From contig NZ_CP113089.1 in NCBI RefSeq assembly GCF_026625045.1, positions 1,984,001-2,048,000 of the forward strand: a stretch of DNA of 64,000 nucleotides, written 5' to 3'. The translations under genes and the position numbers were made by a program. Of the stretch, positions 54,451-63,994 are shown piece by piece. The notes beneath the pieces were generated by a model. It did no database searches. It had not been told where the DNA came from and saw nothing but the letters and a program-made list of their open reading frames with translations. This DNA comes from Microcella daejeonensis (GTDB lineage Bacteria; Actinomycetota; Actinomycetes; Actinomycetales; Microbacteriaceae). Each line of letters opens with the position of its first letter. Within the stretch, counting starts at the first letter, position 1.

Positions 54451-54974
54451 GCGTCGACGACCGGGATGCCGCTGCCGCGGCCGGGCGCCGCATCGTGCAG
54501 CGCGGGCTCTGGTTCGAGCAGTTCGAGCAGGGCGCGACCTACGTGCACGCTCCGGGCCGCACGATCACCGAGGCCGACAACGTGCTCTTCACGACCCTCA
54601 CGATGAACACCCAGGCGCTGCACCTCGACGCGCACTGGGCGGCGACGCAGCCCTTCGGCGAACGGCTGGTCAACTCGATGCTGACCCTCGCGACGATCGT
54701 GGGGGCATCGGTCGCCCAGCTCACCCAGGGCACCCTCGTCGCGAACCTCGGCTTCGGCGCGGTCGCGTTCCCCCGACCCCTGCTGCTCGGCGACACCCTG
54801 TACAGCGAGACGCTCGTGACGGGTGCCCGGCTCTCGGCCTCCCGACCGGGTCAGGGCGTGGTGAGCCTCGTGCACACCGGCCGCGATCAGCACGGCGAGA
54901 TCGTGGCCACCGCCGAGAGATCGACCCTCGTGTGGTGCCGGGGCGCCGCACCGGGAGCGGAGGAGGGCGCGTGA
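54447..54974 (+). CDS. MaoC-family (R)-specific enoyl-CoA hydratase
   Basis: A 175-residue MaoC hotdog hydratase: YVHAPGRTITEADNVLFTTL, then HLDAHWAATQPFGERLVNSM, with the Asp/His pair of the hydratase 2 motif. Its M. tuberculosis counterpart (Rv2499c) lies in the same gene order beside fadE19 and citE. It is therefore the probable 3-methylglutaconyl-CoA hydratase giving (R)-HMG-CoA, and may also hydrate itaconyl-CoA. The start overlaps the dehydrogenase stop (ATGA). Confidence 0.87.
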   Translation: MSVDDRDAAAAAGRRIVQRGLWFEQFEQGATYVHAPGRTITEADNVLFTTLTMNTQALHLDAHWAATQPFGERLVNSMLTLATIVGASVAQLTQGTLVANLGFGAVAFPRPLLLGDTLYSETLVTGARLSASRPGQGVVSLVHTGRDQHGEIVATAERSTLVWCRGAAPGAEEGA

Positions 54975-55768
54975 GCGGCCTGCCCGGCCCGGCTCTGCTC
55001 TTCTGCCCGGCCGATCGGCCCGAGCGCTACGCGAAGGCGCTCGACCGGGCCGACGGCGTCATCCTCGACCTCGAGGACGCGGTCGCGCCGGCCGACAAGC
55101 AGCGCGCGCGCGAGGCGCTGCTCGCGACCCCCGTCGACCCCGGGCGCGTCATCGTGCGGGTGAACGCCATCGGCACCGAGGATCACGAGCGCGATCTCGC
55201 GATGCTCGCGCGCACCGGCTACCGGCGGCTCATGCTGCCGAAGGCGGTGGATGCCCGCAGCCTCGACCGCTGGCAGGTGATCGCCCTCGTCGAGACCGCC
55301 GCCGGGGTGCTGGCCGCCGAGTCGCTCGCTGCCCAGCAGGGCGTCGTCGGCCTCATGTGGGGCGCCGAGGATCTCATCGCGTCCCTCGGCGGGTCCTCCA
55401 GCAGGCACGTCGACGGGCGGTACCGCGATGCCGCCGTCCACGCCCGAGCGCGGGTGCTGCTCGCCGCGGCAGCCCGGGGCATCGCGGCGATCGACGCCGT
55501 GCATCTCGACATCGCCGACGTCGACGGCCTCGCGGCCGAGGCGCGCGATGCGGCGGCGCAGGGCTTCAGTGCGAGCGCGTGCATCCACCCCTCGCAGGTC
55601 GCGGTGATCCGCGAGGCGTACCGCCCCTCCGATGAGGAGGTCGACGCGGCCCGCGCCCTGCTCGCCGCGGCGGAGGGCCGGCCCGGCGTGTTCGCGCACG
55701 AGGGGCGCATGGTCGACGAGCCCGTGCTGCGGCACGCCCGCCGCATCGTCGCGCGCGCGACTCCGTGA
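54971..55768 (+). CDS. CitE-like acyl-CoA lyase (HpcH/HpaI superfamily)
   Basis: A 265-residue TIM-barrel lyase with FCPADRPERYAKALDRADGV, ILDLEDAVAP (metal-binding Glu/Asp), VRVNAIGTEDHERDL, LMLPKAVDA and the second acidic site GLMWGAEDLIASLGG. The M. tuberculosis homologue in the same locus (Rv2498c) cleaves (R)-HMG-CoA and citramalyl-CoA, so the reaction here is likely HMG-CoA to acetyl-CoA plus acetoacetate, the last step of leucine degradation. GTG start overlaps the MaoC stop as GTGA. Confidence 0.88.
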   Translation: MSGLPGPALLFCPADRPERYAKALDRADGVILDLEDAVAPADKQRAREALLATPVDPGRVIVRVNAIGTEDHERDLAMLARTGYRRLMLPKAVDARSLDRWQVIALVETAAGVLAAESLAAQQGVVGLMWGAEDLIASLGGSSSRHVDGRYRDAAVHARARVLLAAAARGIAAIDAVHLDIADVDGLAAEARDAAAQGFSASACIHPSQVAVIREAYRPSDEEVDAARALLAAAEGRPGVFAHEGRMVDEPVLRHARRIVARATP

Positions 55769-55800
55769 CGCCGCTGCGCTGACCTCCCGGCGCCGAGGCG

Positions 55801-56415
55801 CTAGGGGGCGAGCGCCGGCAGCTCCGAGATCACGGCGGCCGTGAGCTGGATCGTGACCCCGACGACGACGACGATGTTCAGCACGGTGACGGCGACGGCC
55901 GTCCACAGCGGAGCGAGCCCCGTGCCGATGCGGCGCTTGACCACGACCGAGCGGCCGATGACGTAGACCAGCGACAGCAGGATCGACCAGGCGAAGTGGA
56001 AGGGCTTGTCGACGCGGCGCTTCTTCAGCTCGCGCCAGTCGAGGAAGGCGAAGAGGATGCCGAGCACCCAGGCGGCGAAGCCCAGGCCGTTCGTCAGCAG
56101 CTCTCCCGTGGTCGGGGCGGGGATCGCGAACGGGTCGGACGGGTCGCTCGCCAGGGATTGCGCGACGATCGCCTCGACGTCGAGCAGGAAGAAGGACAGC
56201 AGCGAGCTGAGCGGCAGCAGCGCGAGGATCCAGATCCACGGCGTGTACGGGGCCGTTCCGGCCGGCGCGCCGAGCACCGGCGGGGCGTAGCCGGCCGAGT
56301 ACGGCTGCTCGACCTGCTCCGTCCAGGCGGTGCCGTTCCACCAGCGGCGGCCCGGGCCTCCGGCGGGGTCGGGGTACCAGCCGGCGGGAACGGGGGCGGG
56401 GGTCGTGTCGCTCAC
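55801..56415 (-). CDS. DUF2510-containing membrane protein
   Basis: A protein of about 204 residues. The N-terminal DUF2510 WW-like motif (AGWYPDPAGGPGRRWWNGTA) is followed by a short Pro-rich linker and four transmembrane helices (PWIWILALLPLSSLLSFFLL, FAAWVLGILFAFLDW, WSILLSLVYVIGRSVV, AVAVTVLNIVVVVGVTI). This architecture is frequent in actinobacteria; its function is unknown. GTG 56415 has AGGA at good spacing; ATG 56427 is an alternative start. It converges on the CitE gene with no obvious terminator. Confidence 0.85.
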   Translation of the reverse strand: MSDTTPAPVPAGWYPDPAGGPGRRWWNGTAWTEQVEQPYSAGYAPPVLGAPAGTAPYTPWIWILALLPLSSLLSFFLLDVEAIVAQSLASDPSDPFAIPAPTTGELLTNGLGFAAWVLGILFAFLDWRELKKRRVDKPFHFAWSILLSLVYVIGRSVVVKRRIGTGLAPLWTAVAVTVLNIVVVVGVTIQLTAAVISELPALAP

Positions 56416-56513
56416 GGGAGTCCTCATCGAATCGGGGCGGACGGCGGTCGTGCCGCCTGCGAGGGTAGCAATGCGCGGTCGGCGTCGCCGGGGATGCCCG
56501 CTGCCGAGCAGGC

Positions 56514-56918
56514 TCAGCGGGTCGCGGCCTCGGCGACGATGTCGTCGGCGTTCTGCGCGATCCAGCCCATGAGGGGCAGCAGATGCTCGGCCAGCCCGCG
56601 CCCCCGCTCGGTCAGGCGGTACTCCACATGGGGCGGCACGACCGGCCGCGCCTCGCGATGCACGAGCCCGTCGGCCTCGAGGGTGCGCAGGGTCTGGGCG
56701 AGCATCTTCTCGCTGACGCCCTGAACGACCCGCCGCAGGGCGCTCCAGCGGTGGGTGCCGTCGCTGAGGGCGATGATGACGAGGACGCCCCATTTGCTCG
56801 TCACGTGGTCGAGCACGGTGCGGCTCGGGCAGGCCGCGGGCAGCACGCCGTCGGTGACGCCCGGCAGCAGGGCGCTGAGCGCGCCGACGTCGTCGGGGGA
56901 GGGAGCCGAGGGGGGCAT
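56514..56918 (-). CDS. HxlR family redox-responsive regulator
   Basis: A 134-residue winged-helix regulator: CPSRTVLDHVTSKWGVLVII, the HTH region WSALRRVVQGVSEKMLAQTL, and the wing VEYRLTERGRGLAEHL. A Cys near residue 30 (AACPSRT) is at the position used for redox sensing in QorR, YodB and HypR. The ATG lies exactly 6 nt after TAAGGT on the minus strand (56930-56925). A palindrome directly upstream of that -10 suggests autorepression together with the divergent qorB gene. Confidence 0.9.
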   Translation of the reverse strand: MPPSAPSPDDVGALSALLPGVTDGVLPAACPSRTVLDHVTSKWGVLVIIALSDGTHRWSALRRVVQGVSEKMLAQTLRTLEADGLVHREARPVVPPHVEYRLTERGRGLAEHLLPLMGWIAQNADDIVAEAATR

Positions 56919-56930
56919 CCCGCTACCTTA

Positions 56931-56980
56931 CCGAAAAGTGCGTACTGCGCTTCGGGAAGTATGGATGCTCGGCGACGGTT
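56931..56980. promoter_or_regulatory. HxlR operator and sigma-R-like promoter before qorB
   Basis: CCGAA (56931-56935) and TTCGG (56951-56955) flank the smaller palindrome AGT-GCGT-ACT (56937-56946), a plausible HxlR site directly upstream of the hxlR-type gene's -10. Overlapping its right end, GGAAG (56955-56959) with GTT (56978-56980) at exactly 18 nt gives a one-mismatch sigma-R promoter reading toward qorB. Confidence 0.55.
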
Positions 56981-57030
56981 GACCCCGTCGACCCGCGCGA
57001 TCGCGCCCCCCTCACGAAGGAGCACCCCTC

Positions 57031-57891
<861 letters not shown>

Positions 57892-57926
57892 GCATCCACC
57901 CCGCCGTCGCGCCGTGCGCGCCGGGT

Positions 57927-58334
57927 CTACTCCTCGAAGGTGTTGACCATGGCGTGCGCGGCGCGCTGCAGGTAGTCCCACAGCGCCTCCTCGTGCATCG
58001 GCGGCAGCGCCAGCTCGTCGACGGCGGCGCGCATGTGGTGCAGCCAGCGGTCGCGCGCATCGGGGTTGACCTTGAACGGCATGTGCCGCATGCGCAGCCG
58101 CGGGTGGCCGCGCTGCTCGCTGTACGTGGTGGGGCCGCCCCAGTACTGCTCGAGGAACGCGGTGAGCCGCCAGATAGCGCCCTCCATGTCGTCGTCGGGG
58201 TACATCGGTCGCAGCACCTCGTCGTGCTCGATGCCCTCGTAGAAGCGGCGCACGAGGCGCACGAAGGTGTCATGGCCGCCGACCTGCGTGAAGAAGGGGT
58301 CGACCGGTCCCGCGGGTGCCGCTGCGTCGCTCAC
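57927..58334 (-). CDS. glbO: truncated haemoglobin, group II (GlbO type)
   Basis: A 135-residue 2-over-2 globin. It shows FVRLVRRFYEGIEHDEVLRP (B helix with CD1 Tyr), FLEQYWGGPTTYSEQRGHPR, the proximal His in RMRHMPFKV and the group II marker Trp in DRWLHHMRAAVDE. Such globins bind O2 and NO and are linked to respiration or nitrosative stress. GTG 58334 overlaps the mscS stop as GTGA; the mscS-glbO pair is common in this family of actinobacteria. Confidence 0.93.
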   Translation of the reverse strand: MSDAAAPAGPVDPFFTQVGGHDTFVRLVRRFYEGIEHDEVLRPMYPDDDMEGAIWRLTAFLEQYWGGPTTYSEQRGHPRLRMRHMPFKVNPDARDRWLHHMRAAVDELALPPMHEEALWDYLQRAAHAMVNTFEE

Positions 58335-59284
58335 GGCTTCTCCTCCGGGGCCGCGGCAGCCTTCCGGCTGCGCGGAGCCTTCGGGGCGTCGATGGCGTCG
58401 AGCACGAGGCGGTTCATCGCCGGCAGGGTGACGCCCATCTCGTCGAGGGCGAGCTTGAGGCGAAGGCGCAGCTCGCGCGCGATGTCGAACTGGTCGGCGG
58501 TGCGCACCTTGACGACCAGGCGCACCACGAGCGCCTCGGCCGAGATCGACTCGATGCCCCAGATCTCGGGCTTCTCGAGCACCTTGCGCTTCCACTCGGG
58601 CTCGTCGCTGAGCGCGACGGCGGTGGCGAGCATGACCTCCTCCACGGCCTCCACATCGGAGGTGTAGGGCGCGGGGATGTCGAGGATGACGCGCGCCCAA
58701 CCCTGCGACTTGTTGCCGACGGTCACGATCTCGCCGTTGCGCACGAACCAGAGAGTGCCGTTGACGTCGCGCACCTGGGTGACGCGCACGCCGACCTCCT
58801 CGACGACGCCCGAGACCGGGCCCTGCGTGGAGGTGAGCTCGACGATGTCGCCGACGCCGAGCTGATCCTCGAACACCATGAACAGCCCGTTGAGCATGTC
58901 CTTCACGACGTTCTGCGCGCCGAAGCCGAGCGCCGCGCCGAGCACGCCGGCGCTCGCGATCAGGGCGGTGACCGAGAAGTTGAGCTCGGCGAGCACGAGC
59001 ACGAGCGTCACCGAGATGATCGCCCAGGTGGCGAGGTTGTTGAGCACGCTGCCGATCGTGCGGGTGCGCTGCACGACGCGCACCGCGTGCAGCGGCGAGG
59101 CGCTCAGCTCGACGGTGTGCTCGACCGCCTGCGCCTTCTTGACGCCGCTGACGACGCGGTCGACGACGCGCTTGATCGAGAAGCGCAGGGCGGCGCGCAG
59201 GATGCCCGCGCCGACGAGCAGCGCGATGATGCGGATCGGCGTGCCCCAGATCTGCCAGAACATGTCCCAGTCGAAGGTGTCCAT
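58331..59284 (-). CDS. mscS: small-conductance mechanosensitive channel, MscS family
   Basis: A 317-residue inner-membrane channel. Transmembrane helices lie at about 13-32, 90-110 and the pore-lining TM3 at about 115-140 (IASAGVLGAALGFGAQNVVK, the MscS Gly/Ala pattern). The cytoplasmic beta domain has DQLGVGDIVELTS and the vestibule domain runs to about 300, ending in a Lys/Ala tail. It opens under hypo-osmotic stress. A TAGTCT -10 lies 7 nt before the ATG (59297-59292), so the leader is at most one or two bases. Confidence 0.93.
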   Translation of the reverse strand: MDTFDWDMFWQIWGTPIRIIALLVGAGILRAALRFSIKRVVDRVVSGVKKAQAVEHTVELSASPLHAVRVVQRTRTIGSVLNNLATWAIISVTLVLVLAELNFSVTALIASAGVLGAALGFGAQNVVKDMLNGLFMVFEDQLGVGDIVELTSTQGPVSGVVEEVGVRVTQVRDVNGTLWFVRNGEIVTVGNKSQGWARVILDIPAPYTSDVEAVEEVMLATAVALSDEPEWKRKVLEKPEIWGIESISAEALVVRLVVKVRTADQFDIARELRLRLKLALDEMGVTLPAMNRLVLDAIDAPKAPRSRKAAAAPEEKP

Positions 59285-59367
59285 CGGCTCCAGACTACCG
59301 AGCGGCCCCTCGCGCGAGCCGCGCGCGGGGGACGAGCGGGAGCGGGCCGCGGATGGGCCCGGACGCG

Positions 59368-59402
59368 GGACGGGGGCCCGCCGTCGTGGCGGGCCCCCGT
59401 CC
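59368..59402 (-). terminator. terminator of the aminopeptidase gene
   Basis: Perfect 15-bp arms GGACGGGGGCCCGCC / GGCGGGCCCCCGTCC with a GTCGT loop lie 24 bases after the pepN stop codon. Confidence 0.82.
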
Positions 59403-59425
59403 GTGGAGCGATCGTGCGGCGTCGG

Positions 59426-61966
59426 TCAGGCCCGGTCGCGCTCCTGCGCCGCGAGCGCGCGCTCGACCCCGGCGAGGTTCTCCGACACCATGCGACGCAG
59501 CGCCGGGATGCCCGGGTTCGCGTCGAGCCACGCGCGGGTCGCCTCGGCCAGGCTCGCCGAGGCGAGCGGGGCCGGGTAGAGCCCGAGCACGAGGTACTCG
59601 GCGATCTTGTAGCTGCGGTTCTCCCACAGCTCGTGCAGCGCCGCGAAGTACGGCTCGACGAGCTGCTCGAGACGGGCCGGATCGTTGACGTGCAGGTAGC
59701 CCATCGTCGTCATGCGCACGATCGCGTTCGGCACGGTGTCGTCGCCGACGAGGTGCTCGAAGGTCGCGCGCTTCGCCTCGGCGGTGTCGATCGCCGCGCG
59801 GGCGCGGGCCGCGGCCTGCGCGCCGTTCGAGGTGTTGTCGGCCTCGAGCGCGGCGTCGATCTCGGCGCCCGTCGCGGCGCCCACGAGGGCCAGGCCCTCG
59901 AGAAGCTCCCACGACAGGTCGGTGTCGATCTCGAGCCCGTCGAGGGCGATCGAGCCGTCGCGCAGCCCGGCGAGGGTGCGGCCGTGCTCGGGCGTCGAGG
60001 CCATGGCCGCGAAGAACTTCACGAACTGGAACTGGGCATCGCTGCCGGCCTCGGCGCCCTGGGCGAGCATCCACAACCCGTCGGCGACCTCGGCGATGAC
60101 GGCGTCGCGGTGCTCCGGCGCCACGTACATGCGCGCGACCGTCGCCAGCTGCGTGAGCGTCGTGCGGATGGTCGTCGACTCGGTCTCGGTCGCGATGTTG
60201 CCGAGCACGAGGCGCACGTAGTCGCGCGGCGCGGCCTCGGCGTCGCGCGTGGCGTCCCAGACGGCGCCCCAGACGATGGCGCGGGCCAGCGGGCTGGAGA
60301 TGCCGGCGAGGTGCTCGATCGCGACGGCGAGCGAGTCGTCGTCGAGGCGGATCTTCGCGTAGGCGAGGTCGTCGTCGTTGAGCAGCACCAGATCCGGCTT
60401 CACCTGACCGACGAGCTCGGGCACCTCGGTGCGCTCGCCGTCGACGTCGAGCTCGAGGCGGTGCACCCGCTCCAACGACTCGTCCTGCAGCGCGTAGAAG
60501 CCGATGGCCATGCGGTGCGGGCGGATGGTCGGGTAGTCCTCGGGCGCGCTCTGCATCACGGCGAACGAGGTGATGACCCCGTCGGCGTCGGTCTCGATTT
60601 CGGGGCGCAGAGTGTTGACACCGGCCGTCTCGAGCCACTTCTGGCTCCACTCGGTGAGCTCGCGGCCGCTCGCGGCCTCCAGCTCGACGAGCAGGTCGCG
60701 CAGCTCGGTGTTGCCCCAGGCGTGCTTCCGGAAGTACGCGGAGACGCCGGCGAAGAAGGCCTCCTGCCCGACCCAGGCGACGAGCTGCTTGAGCACGCTG
60801 CCGCCCTTGGCGTACGTGATGCCGTCGAAGTTGACCTGCACGTCCTCGAGGTCGTTGATGGTCGCGACGACCGGGTGGGTCGAGGGCAGCTGGTCCTGGC
60901 GGTACGCCCAGCTCTTCTCCATCGCCTGGAACGTCGTCCAGGCCTCCGTCCACTCGGTGGCCTCGGCGGTCGCAATGGTCGATGCCCACTCGGCGAAGGA
61001 CTCGTTGAGCCAGAGGTCGTTCCACCACTTCATGGTCACGAGGTCGCCGAACCACATGTGGGCGAGCTCGTGCAGGATCGTGACGACGCGGCGCTCCTTG
61101 ATGGCGTCGGTCACCTTCGAGCGGAACACGTACGTCTCGGTGAACGTGACCGCGCCCGCGTTCTCCATGGCGCCGGCGTTGAACTCGGGCACGAAGAGCT
61201 GGTCGTACTTCTCGAAGGGGTAGGCGACGCCGAACTTCTCCTCGAAGTAGGTGAAGCCCTGGCGGGTCTTCTCGAAGACGTAGTCCGCGTCCATGTACGG
61301 GAAGAGGGATGCGCGGGCGTAGACGCCGAGCGGGATGGTGCGGCCGTCGGCGCTCGTGAGCTCCGAGTGCACCGACTGGTACGGGCCCGCCACGATCGCG
61401 GTGATGTAGCTGGAGATGCGCGGGGTCGGCGCGAAGGTGAAGACCTTCGACTCGCCGTCGGCCACGGGCTCGGGGCTGGGGGAGTTGGAGACGACGACCC
61501 AGTGGCCGGGGGCGCGCACCGTGAACTGGAACGTCGCCTTGAGGTCGGGCTGCTCGAAGACCGCGAAGACGCGGCGGCTGTCGGGCACTTCGAACTGCGA
61601 GTACAGGTACACCTCGCCGTCGACGGGGTCGACGAAGCGGTGCAGGCCCTCGCCCGTGTTCGTGTACTCGTGGTCGGCGACGACGGTGAGCACGTTCTGC
61701 TCGGCGAGGCCCTCGAGCTGGATGCGCGTGCCGTCGGCGACCGCGGCGGCGTCGAGCTCCACGCCGTTGAGGGTGACGGAGTGCACGGTGCGCGTGATCG
61801 CGTCGATGAAGGTGCTCGCTCCGGCGGTGGCCGAGAAGGTCACGGTCGACGTCGACCGGAACACCTCGTCCCCCGTGGTGAGATCGAGCTCGATCTCGTA
61901 GCTCTTCGTCGACACGAGCGACGAGCGCTCCTGCGCTTCGACGCGGGTCAGGTTCTCTCCGGGCAC
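59426..61966 (-). CDS. pepN: aminopeptidase N (M1 family zinc metallopeptidase)
   Basis: An 846-residue cytoplasmic peptidase that removes N-terminal residues from peptides. The exopeptidase motif GAMENAG is at about residue 267 and the zinc site HELAHMWFGDLVTMKWWNDL at about 299, with the third ligand Glu in LNESFAEWAS. The C-terminal ERAP1-like helical domain (about 520-846) is complete. GTG 61966 has AAGGAGG at 8 nt. A TAGGCT -10 (62029-62024, minus) lies on the stop codon of the upstream amylosucrase gene. Confidence 0.95.
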   Translation of the reverse strand: MPGENLTRVEAQERSSLVSTKSYEIELDLTTGDEVFRSTSTVTFSATAGASTFIDAITRTVHSVTLNGVELDAAAVADGTRIQLEGLAEQNVLTVVADHEYTNTGEGLHRFVDPVDGEVYLYSQFEVPDSRRVFAVFEQPDLKATFQFTVRAPGHWVVVSNSPSPEPVADGESKVFTFAPTPRISSYITAIVAGPYQSVHSELTSADGRTIPLGVYARASLFPYMDADYVFEKTRQGFTYFEEKFGVAYPFEKYDQLFVPEFNAGAMENAGAVTFTETYVFRSKVTDAIKERRVVTILHELAHMWFGDLVTMKWWNDLWLNESFAEWASTIATAEATEWTEAWTTFQAMEKSWAYRQDQLPSTHPVVATINDLEDVQVNFDGITYAKGGSVLKQLVAWVGQEAFFAGVSAYFRKHAWGNTELRDLLVELEAASGRELTEWSQKWLETAGVNTLRPEIETDADGVITSFAVMQSAPEDYPTIRPHRMAIGFYALQDESLERVHRLELDVDGERTEVPELVGQVKPDLVLLNDDDLAYAKIRLDDDSLAVAIEHLAGISSPLARAIVWGAVWDATRDAEAAPRDYVRLVLGNIATETESTTIRTTLTQLATVARMYVAPEHRDAVIAEVADGLWMLAQGAEAGSDAQFQFVKFFAAMASTPEHGRTLAGLRDGSIALDGLEIDTDLSWELLEGLALVGAATGAEIDAALEADNTSNGAQAAARARAAIDTAEAKRATFEHLVGDDTVPNAIVRMTTMGYLHVNDPARLEQLVEPYFAALHELWENRSYKIAEYLVLGLYPAPLASASLAEATRAWLDANPGIPALRRMVSENLAGVERALAAQERDRA

Positions 61967-62026
61967 GGTGCAGCCTCCTTCGGCGACAGACGGGATGCGC
62001 GGCTCGTGGCCGCACCGTCTGCCAGC

Positions 62027-63964
62027 CTATTCGGCTCCGCCCCGCCGCACCCTGATCCAGGCGATGCCGTGGGCGGGCAGCACGAGGTCCCGGCGCAGGT
62101 CGACGACGCCCCCGGCGATGAGATCCTCACCCGTGGCGGGCATGCCCTGCAGCGTGGAGGCGAGCACCGTCTCGGGAGCGTCGGCGACGTTGGCGAGGCA
62201 GAGCACGAGGCCTCCGCCGTCACCGGGCCGCTGATAGCCCACGACGTGGGGGGAGCGGGCGTCGAAGCCGATGAGGGCGCCGCCGGCGAACTCCGGCGTG
62301 CGGCGGCGCACGGCCAGCAGCTGCTGCAGGCGCGCGTAGAGCATCCCCGCTGAGGTGGTCGGGTCGATGCGCTCGGCGTAGCGCTCCTCGGGGTACGGCG
62401 GGCGGTTGACCCAACGGCTGTCCTCGGCGTGGCCGGGCTCGTCGACGTAGGAGTAGTCGTTGAGCTGGCCCACCTCGTCGCCGAGGTAGAGCAGCGGCAC
62501 GCCGCCGGTCGAGAGGGTGATCGAGTGGGCGAGCACGATGCGGTCGATCGCGCCGTCGTCGCCCGCCTCGAGCCCCGCGAGCGAGGCGGTCGTGCCCGAG
62601 ATGCGGCAGTCGCCGGTCTTCGGGTTGTCCTGGAACGGCACGCCGCGCGCGAAGCTGCCGGGGAACCGGTTGACGAAGAAGCTGTTGAGGAACCGCCGGT
62701 GCTCGAAGCCGTCGATGCCGAGCTCGGCGGCGTCCTCGTCGGCGAAGGTCCAGCCGATGTCGTCGTGGCTGCGCACGTAGTTGACCCAGGCGGTGCCGGC
62801 GGGCAGCGCGTGCCGGCGGTCGAGGGCCTGCTGCAGCAGCCGGGCGTCGCGGGTGGCGAGCGAGTTCCAGATGAGCGCCATCTGCAGCGGGTTGTAGCTG
62901 AGCTGGCACTCCTCGGGCGAGATGTACTGGATGACCTCGTCGGGGTGCACGATGGCCTCCGACTTGAACAGCACGGCGGGGGCGGCGATGCGCAGGGCCG
63001 CATTGAAGGCCTGGATGAGCAGGTGCGCCTCGGGCAGCGACTCGCACGTCGTGCCGAGCTGCTTCCAGATGAAGGCGACGGCGTCCATGCGCAGGATGTC
63101 GACGCCGCGGTTGGCGAGGAACAGCATCTCGCCGGCCATGGCGCGGAAGACCGCGGGGTTGCCGTAGTTGAGATCCCACTGGAAGGAGTGGAAGGTCGCC
63201 CACACCCAGCGCTCCGCCTCCTCGCGGCTCGGCACGGTGCCGTCGGGCAGCGGCATCGGCACGAAGGAGCCCGGGTGGTCGTCGGGGAAGATCTCGCGCA
63301 CGGTCGCCTCGTAGGCGTCGGGCATCTCGCGGCCGTCGAAGATCCAGTAGTAGTCGGCGTACTCCTGCTCGCCGGCCCGGGCGCGCCGGGCCCACTCGTG
63401 CTCGTCCGAGGTGTGGTTGAAGATGAAGTCGACGACGAGGGCGATGCCGTTCTCGCGCAGCTCGGCCGCGAGGGCCGTGAGCTGCTCCATGTCGCCGAGC
63501 GCGGGGCTCACCTCGCGATAGCTCGACACCGCGTAGCCGCCGTCGCTGTTCTCCTCCGGGGCGAGGAAGAGCGGCATGAGGTGCAAGTAGGTGAGGCCCA
63601 GTTCCCTGAAGTACGGGATGCGCGCCCGCACGCCGTCGAGGTCGCGGGCGTAGCGGTCGACGTAGAGCACGCCCCCGAGCATCCGGTTCGACAGGAACCA
63701 GTGCGGATCGGCCTCGCGCGCGGCGTCGACCGCCTTGAGGTCGGCCGGGCGGGCCTGCCAGCTCGCGGCGAGCTCGCCGAGCAGGAGGGCGAGCTGCGCC
63801 TCGGTCGCCTCGGTGTCGCCGTAGACCCGGCGGAAGAGGCTCTCGAGCCGCGGCAGCTCGCGATCGACGCGGCCGAGCAGCTGCCGCCAGTCGTCCTCGG
63901 CGGTCTGCGGCAGGCGGGCCGCGGTGAGCGCGGCGTCGATCGACCGGGTGCGGGTGTGCTCCAT
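62027..63964 (-). CDS. amylosucrase (GH13 subfamily 4)
   Basis: A 645-residue alpha-glucan-forming transglucosidase that polymerises the glucose of sucrose and releases fructose. The GH13 motifs are present: VVDFIFNH, nucleophile Asp in GVDILRMDAVAFIWKQ (about residue 291), acid/base Glu in LFKSEAIVHPDEV (about 333) and the transition-state Asp in VRSHDDIGW. These positions fall close to Asp286 and Glu328 of the Neisseria enzyme, and the long N-terminal helical domain (about 1-90) is typical. A sucrose hydrolase of the same subfamily cannot be excluded. No signal peptide is present. Confidence 0.9.
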   Translation of the reverse strand: MEHTRTRSIDAALTAARLPQTAEDDWRQLLGRVDRELPRLESLFRRVYGDTEATEAQLALLLGELAASWQARPADLKAVDAAREADPHWFLSNRMLGGVLYVDRYARDLDGVRARIPYFRELGLTYLHLMPLFLAPEENSDGGYAVSSYREVSPALGDMEQLTALAAELRENGIALVVDFIFNHTSDEHEWARRARAGEQEYADYYWIFDGREMPDAYEATVREIFPDDHPGSFVPMPLPDGTVPSREEAERWVWATFHSFQWDLNYGNPAVFRAMAGEMLFLANRGVDILRMDAVAFIWKQLGTTCESLPEAHLLIQAFNAALRIAAPAVLFKSEAIVHPDEVIQYISPEECQLSYNPLQMALIWNSLATRDARLLQQALDRRHALPAGTAWVNYVRSHDDIGWTFADEDAAELGIDGFEHRRFLNSFFVNRFPGSFARGVPFQDNPKTGDCRISGTTASLAGLEAGDDGAIDRIVLAHSITLSTGGVPLLYLGDEVGQLNDYSYVDEPGHAEDSRWVNRPPYPEERYAERIDPTTSAGMLYARLQQLLAVRRRTPEFAGGALIGFDARSPHVVGYQRPGDGGGLVLCLANVADAPETVLASTLQGMPATGEDLIAGGVVDLRRDLVLPAHGIAWIRVRRGGAE

Positions 63965-63978
63965 TGCGCGTTCCCCTA

Positions 63979-63994
63979 TTGTCCAAATGGATAA
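63979..63994. promoter_or_regulatory. operator-like palindrome upstream of the amylosucrase gene
   Basis: TTGTCCA-AA-TGGATAA is an imperfect palindrome with one mismatch per arm, 15 bases before the amylosucrase ATG. It resembles sites of sugar-responsive repressors, but the regulator lies outside the window and is unknown. Confidence 0.4.

Noticed and set aside
58316..62353. 1345-codon plus-strand frame opposite mscS, pepN and the amylosucrase end
   Set aside because: Runs across three real genes on the other strand and their intergenic gaps; typical open shadow of GC-rich coding DNA.
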